Shown piece by piece: positions 27,601-42,600 of a stretch of DNA of 64,000 nucleotides. The stretch spans positions 52,367-116,366 of the forward strand of contig JAKCWW010000382.1 of assembly GCA_026260175.1 (NCBI GenBank), given 5' to 3'. The stretch is from Reticulitermes lucifugus. Its lineage: Eukaryota; Arthropoda; Insecta; Blattodea; Rhinotermitidae. Position numbers and translations under genes: made by a program. The notes beneath the pieces were generated by a model. The model saw only the letters and a program-made list of their open reading frames with translations, searched no databases and was not told the DNA's origin. Positions within the stretch are counted from its first letter, which is position 1; every line of letters begins with the position of its first letter.

Positions 27601-30600
27601 ATATCTCAGATCACATGCCATTGAGGGAGAGGATAATTGATGAATAATGAATGAAACAGATATGAAGAGAAGTGGTCATAGCACACTATCCTGGCATTTG
27701 TCTTATGATACTGTGGAAAACCATAGAAACTTTGGACAGAACAGCTGGACCCCAAGCCAAAATTCGATCCCAGGACTCCAAAAATATATAGCATGACATT
27801 CAGTGATGCATGTCCCCAAATTTATACAATCTATACAGCCTAAAAAGCAACCAAAAATCCCCTACTCATTTGTAAGAAAATCACTCAAATATTCCTAAGT
27901 TACAGATGTCCATTTTGAGAAAATTGTACCTATTAAAACCTCATACATTTCTACATCTTGACACAAGTCTACCATTTACCACCACAGGAAGACAATATGA
28001 AAGCAATAACACAATAACACAACTTACCTGAGATTGTTCTAGCATGTCCTGATAATTGGCCACATCTTTTTTAGCTGAAAGTAGATTGTGTTCCATCTCT
28101 CGTAGTTTCAATGTTGACTGTCGAAGTTTCTCAAGGAACTCCTCACTGTCAAGTCCACTCCGCTCCATCTCCACCAGCTGACCCAACACAGACACAATGA
28201 ACACAACCACAAACACCACCACCATCCCATGAACCCACAGTACCCCCAACATCTAGCATTACATACACACCTTCCAGACCCAAACAATCAAAAGTAAGTA
28301 AATGTTTAGTGATTCAAGGGTTCTTTAATAACAAATACCTAATGCTAACACAGGAACATGTACTCCACTTACTCCCCATCCTTATCTACAGTTTTTACTA
28401 AGACAGAAGCAAACAAGAAAAAACTGTTAAAGTAAACAAACACTTGCACATTCATGCAGTAGAGTAATCAGCAGACAGCTATATTTTGTCATGTGACACA
28501 AAATAAATAACGATTTTTTAAAAAGTTNGGGGGGGGGAATTGTACGATGAGTATCTTCTCAACACAAAATTCTCTCACCCTCTTTTCTAAAGATTAAGTG
28601 ACAATAAATTCTTTATGCTCAACATTACTGGGTCTCTGGAACCTGGAATCTCCAGAGCTTGTCTTTAAGGTGACATGATTTTAGGTTTTCAGGTTTTCAT
28701 AGGAGCTATTGACAAAATAAGGTCTTTTTTTTGCTCTACTATACAGTTCAGAAAAAGCAAAATATTCATAATTAGCATAACAAAAGCCACTGCTCAAATT
28801 ATTACGGTCATTACACCAGCAACAGAGTCCCACAACTATTATTACTGCAACACATATATTTCTTTTTTCAAGTAGTCACACACAACTCGTAAATATTTGG
28901 AAAAAGATGTATATCTGTAACTGACAACACAACAGGGATGTCTCACCTTAAAATATTACTATAACCTTTATCAGTCACATGTCTCCTTTATATGCCAGCA
29001 CAAGTGCACAGTCCTGCAGGCCAGATGTTTCTTTTTTCAGTACCAACACTATTACCCCCAACTTAAAATATGGGTGAGTTGTGTAGTATAAGAATATTTA
29101 AAATCCTTATTCCCTGATGACAAACTTGAAAGACAAATCTTCCTCCAAAATTTTTTCTACCACTGTGGTACACATTCCCATTAAGAGAATAAAAATTAAG
29201 TGCACAATTCTATAATAAGACAAATATTCATATCTCTATTCACATGCACATTTCTAACATTTCCAGACAATTTAATACAAGCATCATGCACTATTTAAAT
29301 TAGAAATATTTCTCAAATCATGCAAAGTGTATATGATTTGGTATATAATCTTTCCACGCTACAAGCCAGAAGGCCACGGGTTTGATTCCCGATGGTGTCA
29401 TCAGAATTTTTCATTGACATAATCCTTTCAGTCGCACTATGGCCCTGGGGTTGACTCAGCCTCTAACAGAAATGAGTATCAGGAATATTTCCTGGGAGGT
29501 AAAGGCAGCCGGTGCATAGGGCTGACAGCCTTACCACCTTAATGTGCTGATGGTCTTGAAATCTAGGAACCTCAACCTCCTGTAACCCTCAGGGCCTGTG
29601 CAGGCCTGTACAGCAATTGCTTTACCTTTATATAATCTTTCAGGATTTTAAGGTGGGTGTTGCTCAAATTGTGGTCCCTTGAGTTTTTACACTGTGTAGC
29701 ATAATGGTTTTCTTCCGACATTTTGAATGAACTTGCTGCCTTTCAAACATCAGACCAAACCCACTATACCACACAATGTAAAACCCAAAAGACCATCATT
29801 TGAAGATATGGAATATAAATACTATTACAGTATTGCAATAGTAACATTTCAGTACCTGGACAAAACAGTATACATGGAATCATTATGTAGGAGAATACTA
29901 GAATGATTCACACCTCAATCTGTTCTAAACCATCAGTAACAAAAGCTGGAACTATTCATCCAGACAGTATAGATTATGATACGAGACCTGTTCAATCTAT
30001 ATGGGGAAGGTCATGTAAGCAATAAAGTAATGACAGCTGTTTTAACTCTACCAAAAACGTCTGAAATTGCATTATTCTTTACAACCTTTCGATAAAAAAG
30101 AATGTCAATATTATATATTACTTCAAAGATATATTACCACAAATTTAATTCTGTAGTGCTCAAGTATCCACACCCATACCAACTTCTATCAAATATCAAT
30201 GCTTACCCTAGCTTTTAGCCTTGATATATCACCATCAGCTAGTGCAACTTTGAATTGACTCTGAAAATTAAACAGTGAGAAATTTCCACAACATGAAAAC
30301 ACAACAAAAACAAAAGTATATTTATCTGGAAACAAATATATCAAATAATGCAACATGCCATATACTGTCTTTCAAAAATAACAACAAACATGATGCAAAC
30401 AGAACATTCAAGAAACATAAATGTGCTACACAGAGAAAAACAAAAAAAAAACAGGAGACAGACTGTCTTATATGTCAAGCACATGTGTCAGTACACATTC
30501 ACTGTGGTATGGTTAGTGACACAGGTTCAAATTTCTGCCATTTCTTTTCGTCAGTAGTCACAGTACAGAAAGTGTCTTAAGTGAAATGAATACAAGAATG

Positions 30601-33600
30601 AGAAGGTGTATAGAAAGTCTTCAAATGCATTCCTTACTGCTCTGGGATTTTACCTTCTGTTCCGCTTTTCCAAACACAATCAGTACACATAAAAACATTA
30701 TTTTAAATACATCTAGAAGGTACTGGAAAGGGATGTGGGCTGGGATATTGGAATCGGTATAGTGTCTTGTTATGGGGTGGACAGTTCGGGGTTGAACCCT
30801 GGTGAGACGAGATTTTCCTCGCCCATCCAAACCAGACCTGGAGCCCACCCAGCCTCCTGTACAGTGGGTACTGGGTCTTTCCCAGGGGCAAAATGGCCAG
30901 GGTGTGGCATTGACCACCCACCCTCATTTAGCACTGAGGTTGAAGAGTGGGCAGGGCTATACCTCTACTCCCCCTTTGTGTCATCATAGCATGTTATAGG
31001 ATGAACTTCAAGGGATAGTACTTCTTTGACTGATTCATAAAAATTTATAAACAAAAGTACCTTTCTTAGTTTCTATTTCTGAAAATACACTCAAAAGGTT
31101 TTCCAAAACACAACAATGAACCACAAAAGGTCACATATTGAACTTTGTATTTAATGTTCAAGTTTATTGTTTTGAAGAGTCACAGGGCATATAAAGTGTG
31201 GACATGGTTACATTTCTTTAAATATTCAAAAATCAATCTGAAGACTTTCTATAAAGAGTGGCGCAAAAGTCACTTGATTCTAGAGGCAACGCGTTAAGCA
31301 TCAAGTGTTAAGTGACTTTTTCATCACTCTGTATTTAAAGAAACATGCCACAGAAGGCCTAGCATCAAATTAAATTAACAAACATAAGCCTCCAGTCAAA
31401 CAACACATACAACACTGTAAACACAAACTTTATAGTAAGCAGTCAAACTAACGAACAACATAGAACAGCTATTCATTCTGCACTTACCTCTTGCAGCAGT
31501 AGCCTCAGTGCATCAACATCATTTGATAAAGCTGCTGATTTAGAAGTGTCATGGTCAAAGATGCTGTCACTGGGAGCTGGAGGACTAGATGGACCTTCAG
31601 ATGATGATGATGTAGTAGGCGATGTCCCTGCGAGAGGTAATGTCAAGCTGCTGTCCTCTGAGTGGCCCCCATCTGGGGAAGATATGCCACCATCACCTCC
31701 ATGATGAAGGCTCCGTGATGAGCTACGTGGAGGTGGTTGCTGGTGTTGCTGTTGCTCCATCTGCCGACGCTGTTCCTCTCGTTCTCGGTCAGCCTATATA
31801 GAAAGATCAGTACAGGGGATGCAAAAAATATTAACACTAAAAAGATTTTTCTTTACTAAGCAAAGTAAGAATTCATGAAAAATAAGAATAGGTAGGGAAC
31901 ATACTTCAAGGTATTACAGAACACAGAAAGGTAGCTGGGGAAGCACAGTACATCTATACAGAAAGGTAGCTGGGAAAACACACTAAATCTATACAGAAAG
32001 GTAGCTGTGGAAACACAGTAAATCTGTACAGAAAGGTAGATGGGGAAACACAGTAAACCTGTACAGAAAGGTAGCTGGGGAAACACAGTTAACCTGTACA
32101 GAAAGGTAGCTGGGGAAACACAGTAAACCTGTACAGAAAGGTAGCTGGGGAAACACAGTNNNNNNNNNNNNNNNNNNNNNNNNNNNNNNNNNNNNNNNNN
32201 NNNNNNNNNNNNNNNNNNNNNNNNNNNNNNNNNNNNNNNNNNNNNNNNNNNNNNNNNNNNNNNNNNNNNNNNNNNNNNNNNNNNNNNNNNNNNNNNNNNN
32301 NNNNNNNNNNNNNNNNNNNNNNNNNNNNNNNNNNNNNNNNNNNNNNNNNNNNNNNNNNNNNNNNNNNNNNNNNNNNNNNNNNNNNNNNNNNNNNNNNNNN
32401 NNNNNNNNNNNNNNNNNNNNNNNNNNNNNNNNNNNNNNNNNNNNNNNNNNNNNNNNNNNNNNNNNACACAGTAAACCTGTACAGAAAGGTAGCTGGGGAA
32501 ACACAGTAAACCTGTACAGAAAGGTAGCTGGGTAAACACAGTTAACCTGTACAGAAAGGTAGCTGGGGAAACACAGTAAAACTGTACAGAAAGGTAGCTG
32601 GGGAAACACAGTAAACCTGTACAGAAAGTAGCTGGGGAAACACAGTAAACCTGTACAGAAAGGTAGCTGGGGAAACACAGTAAATCTGTACAGAAAACCT
32701 CAGGCATTTTTCCTCTTACTGTCATTAATGCGATACATAAGGTCCTGCATTTAAGTCAATTCTAGCACTTGACAGCCATCAACAAGAAGTTCTGAGCAGA
32801 ATTCAAAGCGTACTTTCCTACAATATAGAGCTCTAGTTCTACATATATGTATCATTATTGTTGTTTTACTTCATTTATGCAAAGAACTTATTACTTAAGT
32901 ACAAGTTTTGTGCCAATTAAATTTGCTGAACATAGCATCCAAGATGAGCACCATTACCACATTTGTAAATGTAGAATTATCACCAATACTTCACACATGT
33001 GTAGGTATGCTTATTACCTATCTCAGTAATAAATTTCACATGACATAAATTGATTTTGCCTGTAAAAAAGCTTTATTACCTATTCAACTTACATCCATTG
33101 AAGAGGATTGAAAATTCAAACACTTGGAACATTAAACATGAGTGTATTCAGTGCTGGTGTGAAGAAAAACCAGAAAGAACTACAAACAAGTGTACTTGGG
33201 GTCATCTGGAAAGGCTTAACCCCAGTGACTGAACATGATGATTATAAGAAGGTGACATTTTTCATAAGTTTAGTATCAGCATTGAGAGGCCAAATTCTTC
33301 ATACCTGCAGTGACTGTTTGATCAACTGAGCCACTTCACTGTTCTGAGGGTCTTTCTCTCGGCCAATCAGGAATTTTACAAGACCACATGTATTCCTCAG
33401 TACTGATGCTGCATATGCCTGTGTGACTCCTACTAGTGACTTTCCATCAACTTCTATAATCTGATCATTCACCTGGAGGTACAATACAAGTACAGAGAAC
33501 TGTTAATGTAAACTTAACTTTAAAAATGTGTTAACATAAGCTACTTTGAGGTTTTGAATAGTCCATGTCTACTGTAATGGTAAAAAATATTTCTATTATC

Positions 33601-36600
33601 AGCTATTTGAGAATATCATGTGAATGCATGCATGCATGCACATGTACACACATACACACAAGTATCAGAGGAATGAGTTATGAATTCACCTGATTCCCGT
33701 CTGGATTTGGTCAAAAGCCCTGTTCTTGTAGAGTCTGATGTTTGTAAAATTTATAATACCAAAAACCTTGTCTATAAATGATTTGCTTGTTGTAGAAAGT
33801 AAACTCTACTTGGGTCAACAAAGAATGTACACAAATAGTGAGAGCTAAACTCAGCCAACTTTCCCCCCACCCTACTCAAACTGCACATCATCACCGCTCC
33901 ACCAACAGTGGAAGCTCCTCTCTGCATTAACTACAAAAAAAAAAAATACTGAGAACACAAAGCGAGGAGATAGAGACCTTTGAGATAGCAGTAACTGACG
34001 GATATGAAGGCAAGCTGCAGACAAGTAACTGCTAGGCAGATGGATGGGACAAAATCTGGGTCCAATGTTTCATTAACCCAAGCACAGAACTTCTGACTTA
34101 GTCATGAAACTAGAGCACATGCACTGAATCTACCACATATACTATGACAACACCACTCACCTGAATTCTGCCATCCCTAGCAGCTGCCCCACGTTCAGTG
34201 ATAGTCTTCACAAAGATACCCAATTTCTCCAAGCCTGCATCAGCACCGACACCCATTCCAATGATGCTCAGTCCAAGACCCTCTGGACCCTTGGTCAGCT
34301 CCACAGGGAATACCTCCATCTTCTCCACCCTCTTCTCCAGCTCATACTCTGCTGATGCAGCCACTGGATCAACATCTTCATTACGACGGTCATAATCATT
34401 CACAGAGAATGTGCTGTACACCTGTTGCATAAATCCAGTAACATTAAAATTTCATTTAACTGGCAACAGAATGGCATGCCCATTTCATAAAAGTATCATT
34501 TTCCAAATGTATGAATCCATGAAGTACGTTTCCAGGTGGAGATCAGCCTTGGGGAAACTCTTTTCAAGAGATACAAATGTAACAATCGAGTCCACAGGTA
34601 CAGATCTTAAAATCAGAAACTGGAAATACATTTAAAAATGGGTTGAAATATAGACGTTTTATTCAATTTCAAAATGCAGTGCATATACATAACAAGTTAA
34701 AATATCTATTACTTCACAAGTATAAAAGGTAATGTCATCCCTGTGCTTCAGCACTCTGCCATGAACACAAAGAGGGGAGTCAAGGTAAACTCCATGGCCT
34801 CTTAACTTTGGCAACAGATGGAGATGAGTGGCTGGCCTCATACTCCAGGTACTTTAACCTGGTACTAAATTAACACGTGGCTGGATGAGACACAGAACTG
34901 GTCTGGACATGGCAGCAAACAGAAAACTCCAAACCCACCAGGAAATGAACACCAGTTACTCAGCTCCCAGCCAGTCACTACAATGACTGAGCTATCCTGG
35001 CTCATACATAATGTATATCTTCCCTTGGTCTGCAACTATCTTTTGCTGAAAAATGTTGTAATTACATAAAATATTTGGTTGTATCATTCCATGGGTTGCT
35101 GCAAGGTTTTCCTTTGACTAGCAGTGGTTGGAATGCCTGCTCTTTTGCTTGCCTGAGACAGTGAGATTTTACTGTTTGGCAAGTATAATTCAGGGCCACA
35201 AGCACCACTTGTCAGATGGATGAAACGAAACTGGGTGTGTGAGAAAAATTAGTAAGAGGTTTGTGTCATGGTGAGTGCAGAACAGATGAGATTTAAATAT
35301 ATTTAATTCAAGACAGCACAGACTTCTTCAGCAGTACAAATGGAGAACGTAGGAGCGGAAGTGAGTGAATTTGAGTGTTGGTGATAAGATCTTGGAAAAA
35401 TGTTCATTTGTGTTAGGTGTTTTTTTTATCTATCAGAAATATAGTCATTAATCTGCTGAATCTACTAAACTTCATATAATGACTACAAAAAACTTCATAT
35501 ACATGCCAAAGAAGACAGTGTTTTGTTACATGCTATACATTACAAAATAAACTCTCACTCACTTTGATTGGTCCAGTACTAAATGTCACCTTGGTGTTCT
35601 TCTTCACTGGAATTGGATAATCAAGATCATCTTCCTCTTCTGACTCTGGCAGACCAGGCACTTCCATCCAGAAGTGACCATCTTCAAAATAATGAACACC
35701 ATTTTCTACAATTACCTAGAGAAAAAAAAAAACCAACAAATACCATACAAATGCCATTGTATTGGTAGAACATATGACAGCATGCAAATAGAAGAGTAAA
35801 TATATTTTATGTACTTTAGAATCAAAGCCAATTAACACTGTGTGATTTCAGGCTGCTGCCGTAGTGTAAATGACATCTTAGCTCTTCTGGGATGTTACGC
35901 AGCGTAGAGTGGTAGTTAATTACTGATGTTTTGGGACAGATAGGTTGTTCCAAAATGTCAGTAAATAACTACCAATCTACACTGCGTAACGTCCCAGAGC
36001 AGTGAAGATCCCAATTAACATTATTTACATAGAGAAAGCCAGTAAACAAAATGTTCTATCCCACACATAAGAAAATCTAGAATACTTAATAGAGCAAAGT
36101 CCCAAACAGTTATTAAAGACTAACCACAAATGTCATTCATACTGCAAAATTTTCACACTTACAGTAGAATGACAAAATGCCAGAGAGCAGTTCATCATAA
36201 AGTGACAGCTAATGATAGAACCCTTGAATACTGAATCAGTTTAAAATGCAGCAGTTTATGATTAATAACTTTCAAAATAAAAAATAAGAGCTCTCAAAGA
36301 GAAGGACAGCGTAAGGGAACGTACATTTGCATCCTTATTTTAAACATCACTCAGTTTACATTCAAATAAAGGAGAAAATTTGCTGTGTGGATAATATGTA
36401 TCAGCATGCCGATGTGTGCGCACATAGTGACATGCACAAACTTGCTCAATGTACATAACTAAGTGTAAACATACAATGAAAGTTTAAAGAAACAAATGAA
36501 GTGTCAATCTAATGTGATGTATACATGATATGACCATGACTTACCACTTTTCCTGGCTGTGGCACATAGTCTTCAGTCCTTGGTTCCTGCTCACAAATGC

Positions 36601-39600
36601 CATCTTGATCATTTAGGCTGCTCACTGAACCCAGCAGCCCTGATTCGGACCCAGACTGAGAACCAATGTGGCTAGATGTCATCGAGTCTTCCATTGTCAC
36701 ACTCATTTCACTCCTGGACCTGCAAAAGTACACTTCACTATCAACATGACCAATGTACTGCCACAAAATTCAAACAGAAATATACATGTATTAAAATACA
36801 AGAATGGTAATTCAATATAGTCTTCTCAGGCGATCAGCCGCGTCAACTGGTTTAAATACAACGTTTCGGGGACTATACTGAATCATGTCGCCGCGAAACT
36901 TTTAAAACTTATATAAAGAATGGTAATGTTAAAACTTCTTTACAGTGATTAGGCTCAGGTCCTATTCTGAAGCTAATTTCATTGTTCTTTCAATTTTCTT
37001 GGTTGAATTGTGTTGTCTTCATACAGGATTATAAAAATAATACTGTAACACTCAATGCTCTGATGTACCCTTTCTTGCAAGGTCTATTAATGTCTTTTGA
37101 CCCTACTGCATATCTTCTACCATGATATTTATGTTTAGCTGTTCCCTCATCTCCTAATTTCTGTTGTTAATTTCTATCACTCCTAACAAAATGTTGTGGT
37201 CCTTGCTCCAAGCCATATGACTATCTTCCTCAATAACCAGAAGTTTATAAAGTTTAGAAGTAAATATTCTAAATGGTGCATAGAAATGAACTAATATAGT
37301 GATGAAGTGCCTCAGGAACACGGTTCAGCTTGAAAAATTAATACTCTTGGAAACTACAATGGCAGTTCATTTCTATCGACAGTAATGTACCTGGACTCCT
37401 GTATTAAGGAATCGCTAGTAACTGAAAGAACATCTGTTAACCATTCCGGGTCTTCCTGCTCTCTTTCATCTGTTGGGGACAGCAGTCTAGTCACCTCCTG
37501 TGCTTCTTCATCTGACAACAGACCCTCCTGACTGCAACAACAAATGCACTATTAACTTACTGTTGCTAAAATGGCACCTGAACATCGCCTATCATTAGTA
37601 ATGGTTTTGCAGGTTATAACAAGGCAGAGAAGCACTAATTAAAATTATGCAGCTGCATGTTATATGAGAAATAAAGTGTACTAATTAGCAGCAGGTTTAT
37701 ATTATTCAGTCATGTTAGTTAGTCTGTTACACCAATACCTCTCTCTTTTTGTTTAGTTTAAGATGCTCAGAATAAAAGAAACCTCAAAGAGTAAACATGC
37801 TTCAGAATTCTGACAATTACAAATTTGACTCTAATTTTTATATTAGGCATCCCATTGTGCTACTTACATCAATCAAAGAATGCTTAGGCACCTTAAACAC
37901 AACTCTTTAGTAGTAAACAATTCTTTTTGTTTTACACTCATGTTAGCAACACGTTTCGGTTTATTTAAGCCATCACAGGCTGACTTTACAAAACAGAAAA
38001 ATGTAAGAACGTAAAAATTACAATATGTCTTGTATTTTATCAAGTACTTGATATGAAATCTCAATCCTTAAAATACTGCTCACAAGTTTTCCATATGTTG
38101 CTTGTTATAGGCCTCATAGGTGCACCCAGAATTTTTCTTTAGAGGGCACCTGACCCTGAGGCTATATATAATTTATGTCTGATTTTAAAAACTATGTTAT
38201 GAAAATCATGTCAAAATCTGAGCCGACATCTAGTTAGGTTACAGGGAAAATTAAAACTAACTGGAAAAGAAAAAATCTACATGTTTGTAAGTTTTTATTA
38301 TATTTTTCAATATTCCAATGTACTAGTCATCAGCTGATTTAGGTTGAAGTGTAAATCATGTAAAACCTTTGATATAATTGTGTCTACAAAATCTATGTTT
38401 TCTTTAAATTTTGCTTTGGGTGGGGCTGCAGTCCGGCAGCCCCCCCCCCCTCCTGGGTGCGCGAATTATTAGCCTTATATTTGTATTAATTTAAATACTT
38501 CGTTTCATAGAGTTTTATAAAACCTTTTAAAAATTTCTTTTCTATTCTACTTTAAACTCAGTACCTTCCCTTTGTTTGTTGATTCTTTTTTGTAAAGATC
38601 TACATAATGGCCAATGTTTTGCAATTCTTTGTGCATATAAATACACCCCAAGTAAGCAGTTACAGGCAAAGGTAAAGCTGTCCCTGTGTTTCAGGCACAT
38701 GGAGGAGTAGAGGTATAGCTTCAGATATTCTTAATCTCAGCAATAGATGGAGCTGACTGGTCAGCTTTACAGCCCAGCTGCCTTACAACTGAGCAAAAAG
38801 ACCTTGAAGTGGGGGGCTGGGTAGATCCCACAGACAGCCTGGACATTCTGGAAAAAATAAAAATCTCTTTCCCCTGCCAGATACTGAACAATGACTTATT
38901 GGTCATCCAACCTGCAGTCTAAACACTATGCCACCTGAACTATCCTGGCACCTAATAAATAGTTATTAATTTATTAAACATAAAATAACAATACACATAC
39001 TAAAAGTTCTAAATGACATAATGGAGAAGTAAATCAGAAGAAGGTAATTATGAACGTATGTTGCTGGAAGGGTAGAAAGCCTTCCTCAATTATAATGTGA
39101 TGTACTGTGCCCAGTATTTGTACTTATATGCAGCATCTGAATTACTGAAGAACAAAGGACTGGATTGACCCTTTCAAGTGTGAAGCCCATTCAAACAGTA
39201 CTTCAAATGCAGATGCTACTTAAAAGAAGCACACAGTGCCTCCATTACAAAAATAAACTGGCTTATATCTTTTAGGAAAATAATCACCATTTATTCTGAG
39301 AACAATATCAAGAACTCATAAACCCAATGTGTAGGCAACAGCATCTGATATTAATTAACTGATAATGAACTCACTGTGCATAAATCTGGATAACCTGGCA
39401 ATTAAGACAGACTTTGATTTATAGTCAAGGAAACCAATGTGTCTAATCCCCTGTAACTTTCTATGAACAGGGTTTCCAAACTGTTTCAGAATAAACAAAC
39501 ACACAATGAATACATATAGCCTTCAAACACCTCATACCTTGACACATAACAACAATAATTAACATCTGTTCCAAATTATTTTACTACAATTCTGCACTAC

Positions 39601-42600
39601 ATCTACAAAATAATTCATTCATATTCACACAACAATAAACTAATAGATGTCCTACATACTCATGCTTTTGTCAAAATAAACTTGTAAGAGCCTAGTAATT
39701 AAAACTAAATAAAGATATTCTAAGAGTCCTCCATTTACTGCAGTAAGAAATGGAACATTCTGAAGTTATTTCTGGATGCATTATTGGAAATCAGTACAAT
39801 ATTTGTGAAATCTGAGATTACACAGTGCCATATCTCATTTTATGGAACACAATTTCTCAGGAGTTTGTTAGTCTGTTGTTCATGATCATGGAAAACAAAT
39901 GAAAATCTTAGTTACAATAGCACCACCAGATGGCAACAATAATGCCATTTGAAAGCATTATTATCCCCAGAAAAGTTAACCTCTTTATCACACAGCTTAT
40001 TCTTTCAAGGTATCTTTACATTATTTGAAGGGACCAAGTTCAGAGTTTTAAACATTTAGTGTGCCTTTAGAAGACAAAATGAAAATAAACTCAGATGAAA
40101 TAGTAAAGAAGTGTTTCTTGGCTTGGCAGAGGAGAAAGTACTTCTACCCTCCACAATATGGGTATCATTATTATGCTTTGTCTATCATGCTGTCTAACAA
40201 GAACTTTTCAAGTTCACAGCATGCACATCAAGTAGAATGGTGACATTAAAGTGTCCTTCAGGGACTATAATGTATAAGCGTGGATTAATGCAAGAACTGT
40301 CTATGGCAAACATACCTACAGGTGGGGCTTCTCAAAACTTTCTCCTGAATTTTCAATTGGCACTTCACTAGTATATAAATAATATCAATCAAAATATGAA
40401 GTTCTTACAAATGCTTGTAACTTGCACACTTGTAATGTTCAGTCACCTTGCCTGCAACATATTTGCTACTTCTAAGGATCTCGCCAAAATTCACAGTTTG
40501 CTCTTAAAGTTTCAAAGTATAACCCAATACTTCAGATATGTGCCACTATGGGAACATTCTTTTTATATCTGAGACACAGCTTTAAGAAATGTGATTCTGA
40601 TTCAAACATTTTACTGCTAAAATTTATACCTTATAAATTATATGTAAATCTGGTCCCCCAGTTTCACTTTGCAGTGGTAGATAATGAACATCCAATGTCT
40701 TGCACTTCTCAATAAGAATTAGAAGGTTTGTGAAAAGTTAGACCATAGCATGGGATAATTTTTATTTATGTGAGTAAGGGTTCCTTGATTAATAAACCAT
40801 TTCAGAGCATAAACACCAACACCAAGTGGGCTTTGACTCAACTCACCGTATTTTCTTTTCCAGAATGCTGCAGGTACAGGAGTACAGCAAGAAGAGCAGA
40901 AAAATACAACAGAAATTAGTTAACTGGCAAGCAATGCAAATTTCATACTTTACTGTATTACAGTTTGCAATGGCATTACACAACTACATATCAAAAGTTA
41001 GAAATGTTACCAATTTTAGTCATGCAAATAGGAATTACTGTTTCCAAATTTAAGAGAACTGGCACACCTGATGAGCGGACTCATCAATACTCAGGCCTCC
41101 ATCATCATTATAAGCCTCAGGTTCATCTAAGTTATAGACTGATGCTCATTATGTCAAAATGTGGAAATGTAAAGGACACTTTTACTTCCCATTGTGGCGG
41201 TATGTTACATTTACCAGTTTCAGGCCTTCTTTATATTACTGAAACATTGTGTACAACAATATGTATTGCAGAGAGTTAATTACTGTAATTATGAAACAGA
41301 CAAACCTCTTTAACAATGCAACACATCAAAAAGATCTAACAAAAACAAAATATGTTAAATCAAGATCCATTCTACTCAAATGAAATTTTGCATCAGAGTA
41401 CCAAGTCAAACAATTAAATTTCAATTACAATATTTGAAGCTACTGATCATGCAACAGCATAAAGCATCCATGCATTTAATGCTACTTTCACGCTCAGAGA
41501 TGCCAACTTCTGTGTGGATTTTACATGCGCAAAGGTGATACATGTAAACCATTCAGTAACCACTAACAAACATATCAGAGGCCCAACTTAAAAGCAGCAA
41601 TTTCTCATATACATCAAGCAATTTTTTTTATTCTTATGCTTTTTCCAAATGGAAGTATATCGCATTTGACACTAGCATAATACCTGATAAAGTTTCTTCA
41701 TAAGAAGAAAAGTTCATTGACACTAGCATAATTCCTGATAGTCTCTCCATAAGAAGAAAAGTTCAATAATGACTAGCAAACTTCACATGTAAACAAACAA
41801 ATCCCTAGAATTTGGCATCCCTATATACTATGACAGTTTATGTTTCAAACACAGCAAACTGTTGATATGGGTGTATGTAATAAGGCTTCTCCTTGCTTCC
41901 CTGCAAGCAGCATAAAAACATGCCTAGCAAATGGAAAAAAATTCCATGTGCAAGTTGCATAATTGTAATTATTGAGTTATGTTTCTTTACATAAACACAC
42001 AGATAATATAGTACCACTTATAACTGTACCCAAATAAACATTTCAAAGGCATAAGTAAATAAATCAGCCATAATGCAATGCACCCATTATAATCAAGAGT
42101 CTGTTGTGCAAAACAGAATAATAAATTGTATACATTAATACTCTAACAGTCATTACTGATGCAAAAACATTATATATCAACAATAAATAATTCATTCTGT
42201 TACAATGTAGTACTACTATGTGAAACTACAGGAAACACTTTTTATCATGTCCCTGTGCACAGCAGCTGTTACAGGAGCATTACTGTATATGAAGCCTGCA
42301 TACACTGAACATTTAGAGTATGCTTTTACCCTGCCCTATCCTATTTCACAGAACAGGCTCAAAGTGCTGACCTGCAGCTTCTTAGCAGGCCTTGCATCAT
42401 CTGAAAATATTTCTTGGAAAATCACAAAGCCTGTCTTGCAATATTAACAATTTTTCTTGAAAAATTATACTTCAATTCTCACAAAGAAAAAGGACTGGCC
42501 TAGATTTTCTCTTTCTCTGTCGATTCCTTGAATAATGACATCAGAATTAATTCAACGTATCCATCAGAAGTCATTTCTTCAAAAAACACGGGCCCAATGA

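Larger units (their letters stand above)
34422..37390 (-). other. Spn introns 6-8
   Basis: Introns 36720-37390, 35716-36544 and 34422-35562. They contain a CpG-richer AACGTTTCG repeat fragment at about 36828-36905, a tight palindrome at 35886-35999 and a SINE-B copy at 34722-35005. Confidence 0.55.

Noticed and set aside
28527-28538. Poly-G run as a possible G-quadruplex, and a similar poly-C run near 38440
   Set aside because: Single homopolymer tracts, one beside an ambiguous base; more likely sequencing or assembly artefacts than structure.
31921-32696. CRISPR-like regular repeats
   Set aside because: Units are contiguous without spacers, in an animal intron.
31856-32725. Long minus-strand open frames (up to 289 codons) with hydrophobic repeats
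   Set aside because: They are translations of the 35-bp intronic array and of the N gap; no start context, no family, and the same array is open in three frames.
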